Positions 32,112-43,453 of a stretch of DNA of 64,000 nucleotides are shown one piece after another; position 1 is the first letter of the stretch, and each line of letters begins with the position of its first letter. The notes under the pieces were generated by a model. That model saw only the letters and a list, made by a program, of their open reading frames with translations, made no database searches and was not told where the DNA came from. Source of the stretch: Rachicladosporium sp. CCFEE 5018 (Eukaryota; Ascomycota; Dothideomycetes; Cladosporiales; Cladosporiaceae); NCBI GenBank assembly GCA_002077045.2, contig KZ111149.1:1152915-1216914 (forward strand). The letters run 5' to 3'. The position numbers were made by a program, and so were the translations under genes.

Positions 32112-35100
32112 CGAGAAGTCGAAGACAGTCCGGACACAACTACAGCGGACGCAGAGCGAATGGACGACAGCGACGGGGACCAGCATAGCGAGCGAGGCTA
32201 CACAGCCAGCAGAACAGAAACCCTTGAAGCAATCATGGAGCCAGAGACTGAACCCGTTGAAGAGCCGGTATCCGCCACCGGTGCCTCAATCACGGCAACC
32301 TTCGCGCGAGGCGGTTGCCTCCTTCATCAGCATGCTATACTTCCAATGGATCAACCCTATTATGACCACTGGATACCAGCGACCTCTCGAGAGCAACGAT
32401 ATCTGGACAGTGACCGAGGACCGCAGCGTGTACACCATGTCCGACAAGCTGAACGCTAGTCTGAAGCGGCGTAAGGCGAAAGGTCAGAAGAACACGCTTG
32501 TCATGGCGCTGTACGACACTTTCAAGAAGGAGTTCCTGATCGGTGGCGCGTGCGCTTTCATCTCGTCCATGCTGCAAGTATTCTCGCCCTTCACGATGAA
32601 ATATCTCATCAAATTCGCAAGTCAGGCATATGCGGCATCTTTCGGACGCGGCGAAGCACCGGATATTGGTCATGGTATCGGTCTCGTCATTGGTATCACT
32701 CTCATGCAGATGGTCGGTTCGATGTGCACCAATCACTTCATCTACCGAGGTATGATGGTGGGTGGCCAATGTCGTGCAGTCCTGATCTCGATCATTTTCG
32801 ACAAGGCCATAGTCATCTCCGGACGAGCGAAAGCAGGTGGCGTCGCACATGAGGCACGCCCGGAAGGCCTCGTACCTGGCAGCAAGGAGGAGAAGAAGTA
32901 CTTCAAGAACAAGCTCGCCAACAAGACCAAAGGTGTCGTCGGTACCGGGGAGGGCTGGAGCAATGGTCGCATCGTGAACTTGATGTCCACCGACACCTAC
33001 CGAATTGATCAGGCGTCTGGCATGTTCCACGTCACCTGGACGTCTGTAATCCAGGTATTCGTTACACTGGCTCTGCTGCTTGTCAATCTCCAGTATAGCG
33101 CGCTAGCTGGCTTCGGATTCATCGTTATTCTGATGCCGCTTCTGGGGCGCGCTATCAAGAGCTTGATGGCCCGCCGAAAGGCCATCAACAAGATCACAGA
33201 TCAGCGTGTGAGCTTGACGCAGGAGATTCTTTCAGCAGTGCGTTTCATCAAGTACTTTGCCTGGGAGACCAGCATGCTTGATCGTCTGGAGGCAATCCGG
33301 ACTCGTGAGATCAACAAGATTGCCTTCTTACTCTCGATCAGGAACGGCATCATGGCAACATCGATGTCTATCCCTATCTTCGCATCGATGCTGGCATTCA
33401 TCACGTACTCGCTCTCGAAACACCCCCTCGATCCCGCGCCCGTGTTCTCCTCGCTTGCTCTGTTCAACGCTCTCCGCATTCCACTCAACTTGATGCCCAT
33501 GGTTTTGGGTCAAGTCGTGGACGCCAACGAGTCCATCAAGCGCATCGAGGAGTTCCTGGCTGCGGAAGAGAAAGAGGACGAGGCAACTTGGGACCTCGAG
33601 GCGAAGAGTGCTGCTAACATCGAGAACGCTGACTTTACTTGGGAGCGTACGCCAACAAGCGAGTCGGACCAAGCGCCTGGAGGCGGCCTCAAGAACGACA
33701 AACAGATCAAGCAAGACAAGAAAGATGCCAAAGCAGTTGCGAAGGAAGACAAGCGGAAGTCGAAGCAAATTGATAAAGAGAAGCTGGAGGGTGGTGTAGG
33801 CGCTTCTAGTAATGAGACTCTTGCCGAGGAGGTGAAGCCGCCGTTCGGGATCAAGGGCATCAATCTGCAGATCGGACGCAACGAGCTCGTTGCGATCATT
33901 GGTGGTGTAGGTTCAGGCAAGAGTTCACTGCTCGGCGCATTGGCTGGCGATATGCGAAGGACGAGCGGTAACGTCACATTTGGCGCTTCTCGTGCTTTCT
34001 GCCCGCAGTACGCCTGGATCCAGAACACAACACTCAAGGAGAACATCTGCTTCGGCAAAGAATACGACCGCAGATGGTACAACGAGGTGATTGATGCCTG
34101 CGCACTTCGACCTGACCTCGAAATGCTTCCCAATGGCGACCAGACTGAGATCGGTGAGCGCGGTATCACAGTATCTGGCGGACAGAAGCAGCGCTTGAAC
34201 ATCGCACGCGCGATCTACTTCGACGCCGACTTCATCATCATGGACGACCCACTTTCTGCTGTTGACGCCCATGTTGGTAAGCACATCATGGACAACGCCA
34301 TTTGCGGGCTACTGCGTAACAAGGCTCGCGTACTTGCTACGCATCAATTGCACGTACTACATCGCGTTGATCGGATTGTTTGGATGCAGGAGGGTGCGAT
34401 CCATAAGGTCTCCACATACGACGATCTCATTCACAACGACCCCGAGTTCATCGACATGATGAAGACTACAATGGTCGAAGAGAAGAAAGAGGAGATTGAC
34501 GACGAGGATGAAGTCGCAGACGAGAAGAAGAACATGCGCAAGCGGCGAGGACCAAAGAAGTCGTCGAAGGGCGCGTTGATGCAAGCCGAAGAACGTGCAG
34601 TCAATGGCGTTGGTTGGGGAGTCTACAAAGCCTACATCAAGGCTTCTGGATCGGTCTTGATGGCTCCCGCTGCTGCCATACTACTCATCATCTCGCAAGG
34701 TGCCAACATCACAACCAGTCTGTGGCTGTCATGGTGGACTTCCAGACGCTTTGGCTACAGCACGGGAACGTACATTGGCGTGTACGCCGCACTTGGAGTC
34801 ACCCAGGCGGTCTTGCAATTCGTCTTCGCCGTCACTGTCACCGTGTATGGTACGAAGGCAAGTCGGGTGATGTTGCACCGCGCCTATACGCGGGTACTGC
34901 GAGCGCCAATGTCGTTCTTCGACACAACACCACTGGGCCGGATCACGAATCGTTTCGGCAAGGATGTCGACACCATGGACAACGTGCTCACCGACTCCAT
35001 CCGCATGTTCTCGCTCACGATGGCAATGATCATCTCGGTCTTCATCCTCATCGTGGCATACTATTACTACTTCGTCATTGCTTTGGCACCGCTATTTGTC

Positions 35101-36423
35101 ATGTTCGTCTTCTCAGCAAACTACTACCGTGCGTCCGCACGCGAGATGAAGCGCCATGAGGCTGTGCTACGCAGTGTAGTGTTCTCCAAGTTCACCGAGG
35201 CAGTCTCGGGCACCTCAACGATCCGCGCCTATGGTCTGCAGAAGCAATTCGCTCAGTCCGTGAACGACGCAGTCGACAGCATGGACGGCGCATACTTCCT
35301 CACCTTTGCAAATCAACGCTGGCTCTCTACACGTCTGGACATCATCGGCAACCTGCTGGTGTTCACAGTCGGCATCCTAGTCGTCACCTCACGCTTCGCC
35401 GTCAATCCTTCGACCGGCGGACTTGTGCTGTCCTACATTCTCTCAATCGTACAGATGATTCAGTTCACAGTCCGACAATTGGCAGAAGTAGAGAACAACA
35501 TGAATTCCACCGAGCGCATTCACTACTACGGCACCCAGCTCGAAGAAGAAGCACCACTCCACATCGGCGAAGTGCCCGCCTCCTGGCCAGCGAAGGGCGA
35601 GATCGTCTTCGATAATGTGCAAATGCGCTACCGTGCCGGTCTCCCCTTGGTCCTTCAAGGCCTCTCAATGCACGTCCGCGCCGGCGAGAAGATCGGCGTC
35701 GTGGGCCGCACTGGTGCAGGCAAGTCTTCGATCATGTCCACGCTCTTCCGCCTCGTCGAGCTAAGCGGTGGCAACATAACCATCGACGGCGTCAATATCG
35801 CGCAGATCGGCTTGCACGACCTGCGCTCGAAGCTGGCGATCATCCCGCAAGATCCTACCTTGTTCCGAGGCACGATAAGAAGCAACCTCGATCCGTTCAA
35901 CGAGCACAACGACCTTGCGCTATGGAACGCCCTGCGACAGGCAGATCTCGTAGGCGCCGATCAAGACATCTCGGACGACTCGGGCCGTATTCATCTCGAT
36001 ACGCAAGTCGAAGACGAAGGTCTCAACTTCTCTCTCGGCCAACGGCAGCTCCTCGCTCTCGCGCGTGCGCTTGTCCGCGGCAGCCAGATCATCGTCTGTG
36101 ATGAAGCTACCTCAAGTGTAGACTTCGAGACGGACCAAAAGATCCAGAAGACCATCGTCCGTGGCTTCAAGGGCAAGACGCTGCTCTGCATTGCGCATCG
36201 CTTGAAGACTATTATCGGGTATGACAGGATCTTGGTCATGGATGCTGGTGAGGTTGCGGAGCTGGATACGCCTGTGAACTTGTATGATCTTGGTGGCATT
36301 TTCAGGGGGATGTGCGAGAGGAGTGGGATTAGACGGGAGGACTTTTTTGAGAGTGAAGAGGCCAGGTTCGCGATGGAGAGTCCGGTTTTGGAGAGGACGC
36401 AGAGTAAGGCTTTGGGTGGGTGA
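32112..36423 (+). CDS. ABCC-type multidrug transporter, Yor1-like; 5' end in the N gap
   Basis: The frame is open from the gap edge to TGA 36423 (over 1430 codons). The N-terminal KQSWSQRLNPLKSRYPPPVP segment followed by FISMLYFQWINPIMTTGYQR is typical of Yor1-like full-length transporters. Domain order is TMD1, NBD1, TMD2, NBD2. NBD1: Walker A GGVGSGKSSLL near 33900, signature VSGGQKQRLNIAR, Walker B FIIMDDPLSAVD. NBD2: Walker A GRTGAGKSSIM near 35704, signature LSLGQRQLLALAR, Walker B IIVCDEATSSVD. A Lys-rich linker (DKKDAKAVAKEDKRKSK) precedes NBD1. Yor1-type proteins export organic anions and drugs across the plasma membrane. No intron is visible in the part present; the first residues are missing. 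Confidence 0.93.
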
Positions 36424-36864
36424 AGAGGGTAGATTGAGATTTCAAGAGCGCAGCGTTCATGGCATGTGAGAAGGTACATACAGTCAACTCACTATTTGCA
36501 TATCACGAAAAGTAAAGCATATCATCGCAATGCGCTCTCCGCTCTCTACCGCGTTCAATTCACACCACCTCAGCAATGCACCATCACTTCGCCGAATTCA
36601 CTGGCGGTTCTTCACTTGCTCGTCATCACTGCGAGGCGCGATTGAGTTTCGGGCAGTAAGGGTGCTGCAACATACATACATGTATACTTCTACAAAGCCA
36701 TACAGCAGATGGAAGTATTCTCCGGTCACAACGGCCGACACTCCGATGTTTCGCCATGACTTCGCGATCGAAGTCCTTGATGATAGGCGGCAACTCCGTC
36801 GTAGGCATATACAACAGTACATGGGAACCTACAGGCTACAGTAGTGAGAGATAGGCGAGACAGT
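36424..36864. other. Intergenic region, no gene recognised
   Basis: 3' region of the transporter gene. A 104-codon ORF here lacks protein-like features. Confidence 0.35.
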
Positions 36865-37170
36865 CTAGAAGCTTGGCGGGCGTGGGCTGCTTATCGCTCC
36901 ATCGTTTGGGCTTATCGTGGAGAGCTGCTGCAAGGCTGCGATACTACGGCGGCGGGGAGGCGGGGTGCAGTTTCGTTGGGATGGTGATGGTGGTGTCAGC
37001 GCAGCGTGGTACTGCATTGCCTGCAGACAGCGTTCAATGCGATCCGATGATGTGCCTGAGTCGGGTCTTAAGGCAGGGGAAGCTGAGTTTCTGAGGTACC
37101 GTGGTGGTGGCATGGGGGTGTCGATGACGGGTGTACCAGGCTCCCCGCGGTACGGTGAGATGGTGCTCAT
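36865..37170 (-). CDS. Possible small proline-rich protein
   Basis: A 101-codon minus-strand ORF with a composition unlike its neighbours' noise: it begins MSTISPYRGEPGTPVIDT, contains an amphipathic SDRIERCLQAMQYHA helix and ends in PPPRRRSIAALQQLSTISP-type Ser/Pro/Arg-rich sequence. The open frames on the opposite strand are less protein-like. No domain recognised. It is divergent from ATG1, with about 800 nt between. It could be a small gene or the remaining exon of a larger one, or accidental. Confidence 0.4.
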   Translation of the reverse strand: MSTISPYRGEPGTPVIDTPMPPPRYLRNSASPALRPDSGTSSDRIERCLQAMQYHAALTPPSPSQRNCTPPPRRRSIAALQQLSTISPNDGAISSPRPPSF

Positions 37171-37964
37171 TGCTTGTTGCTGATGACACGGCGCGTGATG
37201 GTGACTGACACGAGTGTGTCGGCACTGTACAGACTAGCGCTCGTCTACTTGCAGGTGGCAGTGAGTCTCGTGATGATGTTGCGATTGTTGTATCTCATGC
37301 TGCTGCAGCTGGGTCGCGTCACACGCTAGCCTCTCCGCATGCGGCATGGATTGGCGGCGGTTAGTGAGCTCTCAGGCATGCTCGAGCTACCTCCAAGCAA
37401 CGAGTCACTGATACCCAGACCTGCTCTCTCTAACATCCCTAATAGCCACAACACTGCCTATCATCACCATCAACATCACTTTTTCTTACCGCGCTTGCTT
37501 TTATTCGCTTCTAACAATTGTCAGCAGCGTCTTGTTCCATTCTGACTCACGCCGAAGACACTCTTTGCACCGTAATGGTCACGCTCCGCATCACGTAACG
37601 AACTCACCCGCACAACAAGCACGACATCATCCCACACAAGCACACACGTCCCGCCGACAACTGAACGACGAACCGACTCACGGCCTTTCTGTCAACAACT
37701 TCACTTCCATCCCCAGACTTGACCAAAGCCGCGGCGATCCACCACACCGTATTCACCGTCGACTCGCACCTTAGCCTTATCCCCTAACTCCACCCACGAG
37801 GACTCGAGAACCAGCACAACACTATCAGCATCAGCACACTATCTGTCTGGCAACCACAAATGATCACACCGCCCAGTGCGAGTCCGCGCTGCTACTCCTA
37901 GGCGTCGCTAGCTAAGCGGACTTATAACGAGGAGTCTCCAACTCGACATAGTCACACCGTCATC
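37171..37964. promoter_or_regulatory. ATG1 upstream region, C/A-rich leader
   Basis: 794 nt. From about 37440 to the ATG1 start it is strongly C/A/T-rich with CAC and CAT tracts and few G, a common look of long fungal 5' leaders. No specific site recognised. Confidence 0.45.
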
Positions 37965-40900
37965 ATGGCTGCGCCGCCGAGGCAGCCGCAGGCGACGTCG
38001 AGCAGACGTCCGCCACCGCCAACGGAGCCCGAGCCGGACAAGTACATCGGGGACTTCAGACGTGGAAATGAGATCGGGAAGGGAAGCTTTGCTACGGTGT
38101 ACTTGGCACAGCATCGCGAACACAAGTCCTACGCAGCCGTCAAAGTCGTCCACATGGCCAAGCTTACGAAGAAGCTGAAGGAGAACCTCGACTCCGAAAT
38201 TAGCATCCTCAAGAGCCTCCAACACCCGCATATCGTTGCCATGTTCAGCCTCGTCGAAACACCAATCCACATCTACCTCATCATGGAGTACTGTCAATTG
38301 GCGGATCTGTCTCAGTTCATGAAGAAACGCACACAGTTGACGGACTACGATGAAACGAAAGAGATCTTCCAGAAGTACCCGAACTCGAAGACTGGGGGGT
38401 TGAACGAAGTGTTGGCAAGGCATTTCCTCAAGCAGATTGCAAGCGCGTTGCAGTATTTGCGCGGGAGAAACCTGATACATCGCGACATCAAGCCTCAAAA
38501 CTTGCTGCTCAACCCATCGCCGAAGTTCATGTCGAGGCAGCGGACGCAGGATGTACCTCTGGCTGCTAGCGAGCACTCACTGGTGGCGCGCGTGGGCGTG
38601 GACTCTCTACCGATGCTCAAGATCGCCGACTTCGGATTTGCGCGTCATCTCCCATCGACTTCAATGGCTGAGACTCTCTGCGGATCGCCCCTGTACATGG
38701 CGCCTGAGATTCTCCGCTACGAGAAGTACGATGCGCGCGCTGATCTCTGGTCTACCGGTACCGTCCTATACGAGATGGTCGTGGGTAAGCCGCCATTCCG
38801 CGCACAGAATCATGTGGAGTTGCTTCGCAGGATCGAGAAGGCGAACGACGTGATTGCATTCGATCGTACGCTTGAGCTCAGCCGAGGCATGAAAGATGTG
38901 ATAAGAAAACTTCTGAGGAAGAGCCCGCTGGATCGTGTCTCGTACGAGGACTTCTTCCTGGATCCGGTCATCACTGAGCAAATCCCGGGATTGGTCGGGG
39001 AGGACGTGCCACTGGAGAAGCCGAGGCCGGTATCGCAAGTGCACGCTCCCGAGCCTGTCTCTACTGCGATTGCGGAGGCTCTTGCGCTGCCGTCTCGGAA
39101 TCGTAGTTCGCCTGAGCCACGAGTCCAGCCGCGCAGGTCGCAGGATGCGCCAGATGACAGCAGGCGTGCCAGCAGGAAGCCATCGGACCAGGATCTGACG
39201 GTGCGACCGGCTGAAGACATTGTACGCCGGAAGTCGTCATCGGGTGCACAGGTACACACTGGATCTGCACCACGCGACATTCAGCGCCAGCCCGCTCCAC
39301 GCGAGCGACGTCCTAGTATTGTAGCTCATGCGACTGCGCCCGGCAGGCAGGAACTGTATAGCGCGCCGCAAGCTGCTACAGCACCAGGATCACGGATGGA
39401 GCGCCGGCCGAGTCGCGCATCGCCACTATCTGGACCACCGATGGTGCGTGAGCAGAGTGCGGAGGTGGGCAAGGCTCGTGATGAGCGCGCGGCACAGAGG
39501 GCTGGCAGAGAGCGGACAGCACAAGACATTGCATTTGAGAAGGAATACGTGGTGATTGAGAAGCGGCAAGTCGAGGTGAACGCATTCGCGGACGAGCTTG
39601 ATGCCAATGCTCAGCTTCGCAACTCGCCTCAGCAGCAAGGTGCTATGATCAGACGTGCGACTACCCAAGGAGGACCCAGTGGACAGCCGCCAAGCCCTTC
39701 CCGTGGCACGCAGATGGTCAGTGGGAGGATACCACACCAGAGGAATCTGTCATTCGAGAGGCGCATGCCCGGTCCTCAATCAGCCACGACGATGATGACG
39801 AAGGTGCTCACTGCTGCGAACGTACGCTTATCGGGCGCTCTGGGAATCTCGCCTCCGTTCGGCAAAGGCCCGTCACCACCGCATGGCTACAGTGCATTCC
39901 CTTCATACCCTGTGTCGCAAGGCCAGCTCCTGCTGGGCGATGGCACAGATGGCAAGCTGCCCATGGACGAGGATAGTAAAGTCGTCCGGACCGTGGAAGA
40001 TGCCGGCCACCGCAGCGATGTGATCTTCGGCTTTGCAGAGGTGAAGTACCGCCAGCTCCTCCCAGCCACGCCCTCAACGCAGGACGGCCTTGGCATTCAA
40101 CAACTCGTTGATCCCGACCGCGTACTTGACAGCTCTGCCTATGAGAATGACAAAGACATGACCACGGTTGCAATCGTGGGTGTCGCAGAAGAAGCTCTAG
40201 TACTCTACGTTAAGACTCTGTCGATACTGGCCAAAACCATCGACTTGGCAGGTCTGTGGTGGAACCAGCGTAGCCGCGGCGAAGTTTTGAGCGCAGCCAA
40301 TGCTTCGCCTCGCTCTTCAACGCCACCCGCAGCAGACATAAACAAGCGCATGAACAACGTCGTGCAGTGGGCGCGCAGCCGCTTCAACGAATGCCTCGAG
40401 AAGTCTGAGGTTGTCGGTCGCATCCTAGTAGACGCGCAGCGCCGCCTCCCTGCCGACCACCCCGCGAACCCAGTCAATCGCTCCAGCGACGCAGGATCTG
40501 CTATCAACACATCTCGCGATCAGATCCAGATAACATCTGGAGTGACTGCTGAGAAGTTGATGTTCGACCGTGCAGTGGAGATGAGTCGCGCAGCTGCAGT
40601 CAGTGAGCTTGTGGGCGATGAGCTGCAGGATTGCGAATTGCAGTATGTGACTAGCATCATGCTGTACGAGGCTGTGTTGGAGAGTGATGATGAGCCTTTG
40701 ATGCCCAAGGGTGGAAGGAGGGAGAGGAACAATGGTGAGGAGGGAGGAGTGATACAGGGAGTGGAGGGGGAGGATCGGGTAAAGGTTGTGAAGCGTACGT
40801 CTTATAGATTTTGCGTCGAACATGAGACATTGGAGCTGACAGACACCGCAGTTATAGAAGGCGCACGCAACCGCCTCTCGATACTACGCAAGAAGCTCGC

Positions 40901-41018
40901 GGCACAGCAGCAGACTAAGCGTTCCAGCCTGTCCGCTGGATCAGGTTCGAAGACCGGCGGCGCTCAAGGTGGATCGGCGACTGCGACTTCCACACTCGCC
41001 GGGACGCCACCGCGGTAG
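37965..41018 (+). CDS. ATG1: Autophagy-initiating Ser/Thr kinase Atg1
   Basis: The kinase domain covers about residues 25-335: GKGSFATVY glycine loop, K60, HRD at 172-174, DFG-type Asp222, and activation loop ETLCGSPLYMAPE. A long disordered Ser/Pro/Arg-rich middle follows, in which Atg8- and Atg13-linked motifs would be expected. The C-terminal tMIT region begins at about residue 690 (DVIFGFAEVKYRQLLPATP-like helices) and includes LYVKTLSILAKTIDLAG. The ORF reads 1017 codons, but 40795-40851 has all the marks of a 57-nt intron (GTACGT, GAGCTGACAG, CGCAG) without a stop in frame; splicing would give 998 residues and join VK to LIEGARNRLSILRKKL. Atg1 starts autophagosome formation with Atg13/Atg17 under TORC1 control. 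Confidence 0.95.
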   Translation: MAAPPRQPQATSSRRPPPPTEPEPDKYIGDFRRGNEIGKGSFATVYLAQHREHKSYAAVKVVHMAKLTKKLKENLDSEISILKSLQHPHIVAMFSLVETPIHIYLIMEYCQLADLSQFMKKRTQLTDYDETKEIFQKYPNSKTGGLNEVLARHFLKQIASALQYLRGRNLIHRDIKPQNLLLNPSPKFMSRQRTQDVPLAASEHSLVARVGVDSLPMLKIADFGFARHLPSTSMAETLCGSPLYMAPEILRYEKYDARADLWSTGTVLYEMVVGKPPFRAQNHVELLRRIEKANDVIAFDRTLELSRGMKDVIRKLLRKSPLDRVSYEDFFLDPVITEQIPGLVGEDVPLEKPRPVSQVHAPEPVSTAIAEALALPSRNRSSPEPRVQPRRSQDAPDDSRRASRKPSDQDLTVRPAEDIVRRKSSSGAQVHTGSAPRDIQRQPAPRERRPSIVAHATAPGRQELYSAPQAATAPGSRMERRPSRASPLSGPPMVREQSAEVGKARDERAAQRAGRERTAQDIAFEKEYVVIEKRQVEVNAFADELDANAQLRNSPQQQGAMIRRATTQGGPSGQPPSPSRGTQMVSGRIPHQRNLSFERRMPGPQSATTMMTKVLTAANVRLSGALGISPPFGKGPSPPHGYSAFPSYPVSQGQLLLGDGTDGKLPMDEDSKVVRTVEDAGHRSDVIFGFAEVKYRQLLPATPSTQDGLGIQQLVDPDRVLDSSAYENDKDMTTVAIVGVAEEALVLYVKTLSILAKTIDLAGLWWNQRSRGEVLSAANASPRSSTPPAADINKRMNNVVQWARSRFNECLEKSEVVGRILVDAQRRLPADHPANPVNRSSDAGSAINTSRDQIQITSGVTAEKLMFDRAVEMSRAAAVSELVGDELQDCELQYVTSIMLYEAVLESDDEPLMPKGGRRERNNGEEGGVIQGVEGEDRVKVVKRTSYRFCVEHETLELTDTAVIEGARNRLSILRKKLAAQQQTKRSSLSAGSGSKTGGAQGGSATATSTLAGTPPR

Positions 41019-41539
41019 GACTGGCGTGTTGACTCGGTATATGTTGAGGACTCCCGCGTGACTTTGACTCTTGTGAGCAGTCGCTCCGGGCTCGCACATG
41101 CGGGGGGTGCTGCATGAATCTGGCGCGAAGGGCGCAGTGATTGGAATGATGAACGATCAACGGTATGCATAGACACGACGGATCTACTTGCATTGAATGG
41201 AATTGGAGGACTTGTGGCTGGTCAAGTCACTAAATACGACTTGACACCTAGCAAGCGCTAGAGTAGGCGCACGATTGGACAGGCATGGGAGGACATACAC
41301 GGCGCGGCGTTCTGTGCTTCTGTGGTGCTTTGGGTACAGCGGCCTCTTGGACAGGGACAATGGCGAATGACTTCGGGCTGGGTATGGCGCGGAGCGGATG
41401 GGGCACTGCATATGATACCACCGAGACCCACGAGGCTAGAAGACTGTACATGATCATACTTTTGACCGCGCTTTCATGTCTATGCTTATCTTTGCTGGAC
41501 GGATGTCATGCTTCCCGCGTGCTGCGTACAGCACCAGCT
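41019..41539. other. Intergenic region between convergent genes, no gene recognised
   Basis: 3' regions of ATG1 and of the following minus-strand gene. An 88-codon plus ORF (41285-41551) with a hydrophobic segment overlaps the neighbour and is probably accidental. Confidence 0.4.
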
Positions 41540-42784
41540 CTATACCTTTGACTCCTGTCTGAGGTACTTCCCCGTCTCCACAGTTGAGAAGCTAAACGGA
41601 CTCTTAGCCATCTCCGGACTTCGTGGACTCATGGGCAGTGCGAACAGATCGTCCTCTGTATCGTCATCCCCGCCCGTCACTGCCGCCGAGCTCCTCTCAA
41701 ATCTCACTTCAGAACTAGCCGCTAGCGCGTTCAGCGAGCCCATTTCCCCACTTCCTCCTAGTTCCGTATCAGGCGGTCGATGAGCTTGCATCTTCCGTTG
41801 TTGTGGTGCTGGTAGCTGCGGAGTTGATGTGGGAGGTTGCGACGGCTTTGCTGCGAGGGTCGAGGAATCGGGCACGCCATTCAGCGCAGCGAACGCGCCG
41901 AAAGAGCTGTATGCCACGTCTGAAGTCTCTGGACTTAGAGGGTTAAGAGCTGGGTTCAGCGGCGAGCTCGCAGCCAGCACATCTGAATTTGTGCCGAGTT
42001 TAAGACCTTTCAGCTTTTCCATCAGCCTGCCTCCTCCGGGGCTTCGTGGACTCGTCGGCGAAGCTAAAGCAGGTTGCGACATCGACGAATGAGGTATTGT
42101 GAGGCCTGACGGCTTTGCGGCGACGCCGAAATTCGATTCTATCCAGCTCATCTCCGCCAACGCCATCTCGTAACCCACGCCCTCGACATTCTCTCGAGCC
42201 TCAGCGGCAATCTCGTCTTGCAGGACTTGGAGCCGCTTTTTCGCCCAAATGGTGTGCAGGACGCCTTTCTTGCCTGCTTCTCTAGCCGTCGCTCCGAGCT
42301 CGGGGCTAAATATCGCGGGTAGCGGGTTCGTCTTCCAGAGTATGTCCCCTTTCCGAAGCGAGATAGTAGTAGGTACAGGCACGCCGGCGCCGAGCAGGAA
42401 GTATAGCCGATGTAACGGTACTTCTTCGCCGTTCTTGCCGGTCTGGTCTTTCGCGGGGAGTACGGTGCGTTTGCCTTCCCAGGTTATCTCCCAGGAGCCG
42501 GGTAGAGAGGTGGTTGTGAAGTCGTCTTCCCATTCTACTAGGAGGACTTTGGTAGAGTCTCTGGCTTTCGAGGTGGAATGGGGTGTTGGAGCGAGCTCGT
42601 AGCGGGCTAGGGCGTTTGAGGAGGAGAGGGAGGGCGATTCGACGGCGGAGCTGGGGTGGGTTGAAGGGTCTGGGGAGGGCGGGAAGGAGGTCTTGACTGT
42701 GGGTGGGGGCGAGGCGGAGGACATCGTTGGGATTGGCGATGTCAGTGATGCCAGGTCACCCATAGAGGCTGGATGCTGGAGCAC
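41540..42784 (-). CDS. Conserved fungal protein of unknown function
   Basis: An intronless 414-residue ORF. Residues 80-210 are an ordered, clearly conserved-type module: VLLVEWEDDFTTTSLPGSWE, LHRLYFLLGAGVPVPTTISL, NPLPAIFSPELGATAREAG, then a long helix KKGVLHTIWAKKRLQVLQDE and IAAEARENVEGVGYEMALAE. The flanks are disordered, Ser/Pro-rich, with repeated SPRSP-like sites that could be phosphorylated. The start could also be the second Met (MGDLASL) at residue 8. I know the core from other ascomycetes as a hypothetical protein; no function is known to me. Confidence 0.75.
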   Translation of the reverse strand: MLQHPASMGDLASLTSPIPTMSSASPPPTVKTSFPPSPDPSTHPSSAVESPSLSSSNALARYELAPTPHSTSKARDSTKVLLVEWEDDFTTTSLPGSWEITWEGKRTVLPAKDQTGKNGEEVPLHRLYFLLGAGVPVPTTISLRKGDILWKTNPLPAIFSPELGATAREAGKKGVLHTIWAKKRLQVLQDEIAAEARENVEGVGYEMALAEMSWIESNFGVAAKPSGLTIPHSSMSQPALASPTSPRSPGGGRLMEKLKGLKLGTNSDVLAASSPLNPALNPLSPETSDVAYSSFGAFAALNGVPDSSTLAAKPSQPPTSTPQLPAPQQRKMQAHRPPDTELGGSGEMGSLNALAASSEVRFERSSAAVTGGDDDTEDDLFALPMSPRSPEMAKSPFSFSTVETGKYLRQESKV

Positions 42785-43453
42785 TCGTAGTGCACTCGAG
42801 ATCCGTCAGCAGATGCTCCTTCTGAAGTGTCTCGATCTTGAAGGGAGAGAGAGGGTTTACAAGGCGTCCCCTCGGTCACCCTCGCCACCGCTGACACGAA
42901 CGGAACAAAGACAAAGTGAACACTCGACGGTGACACCGCAGCGTTCAATTACGAGCTCATCGTAAGAGCCACGCCATCGCCGAGCCCATTCCAAGACTTC
43001 TAGGCCTGAGGCCTTCACATCGGGCAAGCATTAGCAACGATCTGCAGAAGTGGGTAAGCTCCACGATCGCGAAAGGGTAATTTTAGCTCTGCCGATGTCT
43101 TGTCAGCCGCCGGCTGCCGCATTCGCCAAGGATGGGAACCTAAACGAGAGGAGATTGCTCTTCAGGAATGCAATGAGATGACATGAGACGGTATCGTCGA
43201 TGTTCATAATGTTTTTATTTGATCTCTGTGTCGTCGAGCGACCTGTCCGCTGCTATTGTACATCTGATGACGGAACTCGCAGGCCTGAGAGCTGCACTAG
43301 ATCAAGGCCTTCCATCATCGCTCTCGTGTCAAACAGAAAAGGAAAAGCTGGGTATAACGCTGGTGTAGAGGCGCGGCACCCTTGAGCCGCCAGAAAGCAA
43401 GAACGCCGTCGCTATGCTTCGTAATGAATGATCAAGATGTGGTGGAGGGCTCC
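42785..43453. other. Intergenic region, no gene recognised
   Basis: Upstream of the conserved protein gene and downstream of the zinc-cluster gene, both on the minus strand. Nothing recognised. Confidence 0.4.
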
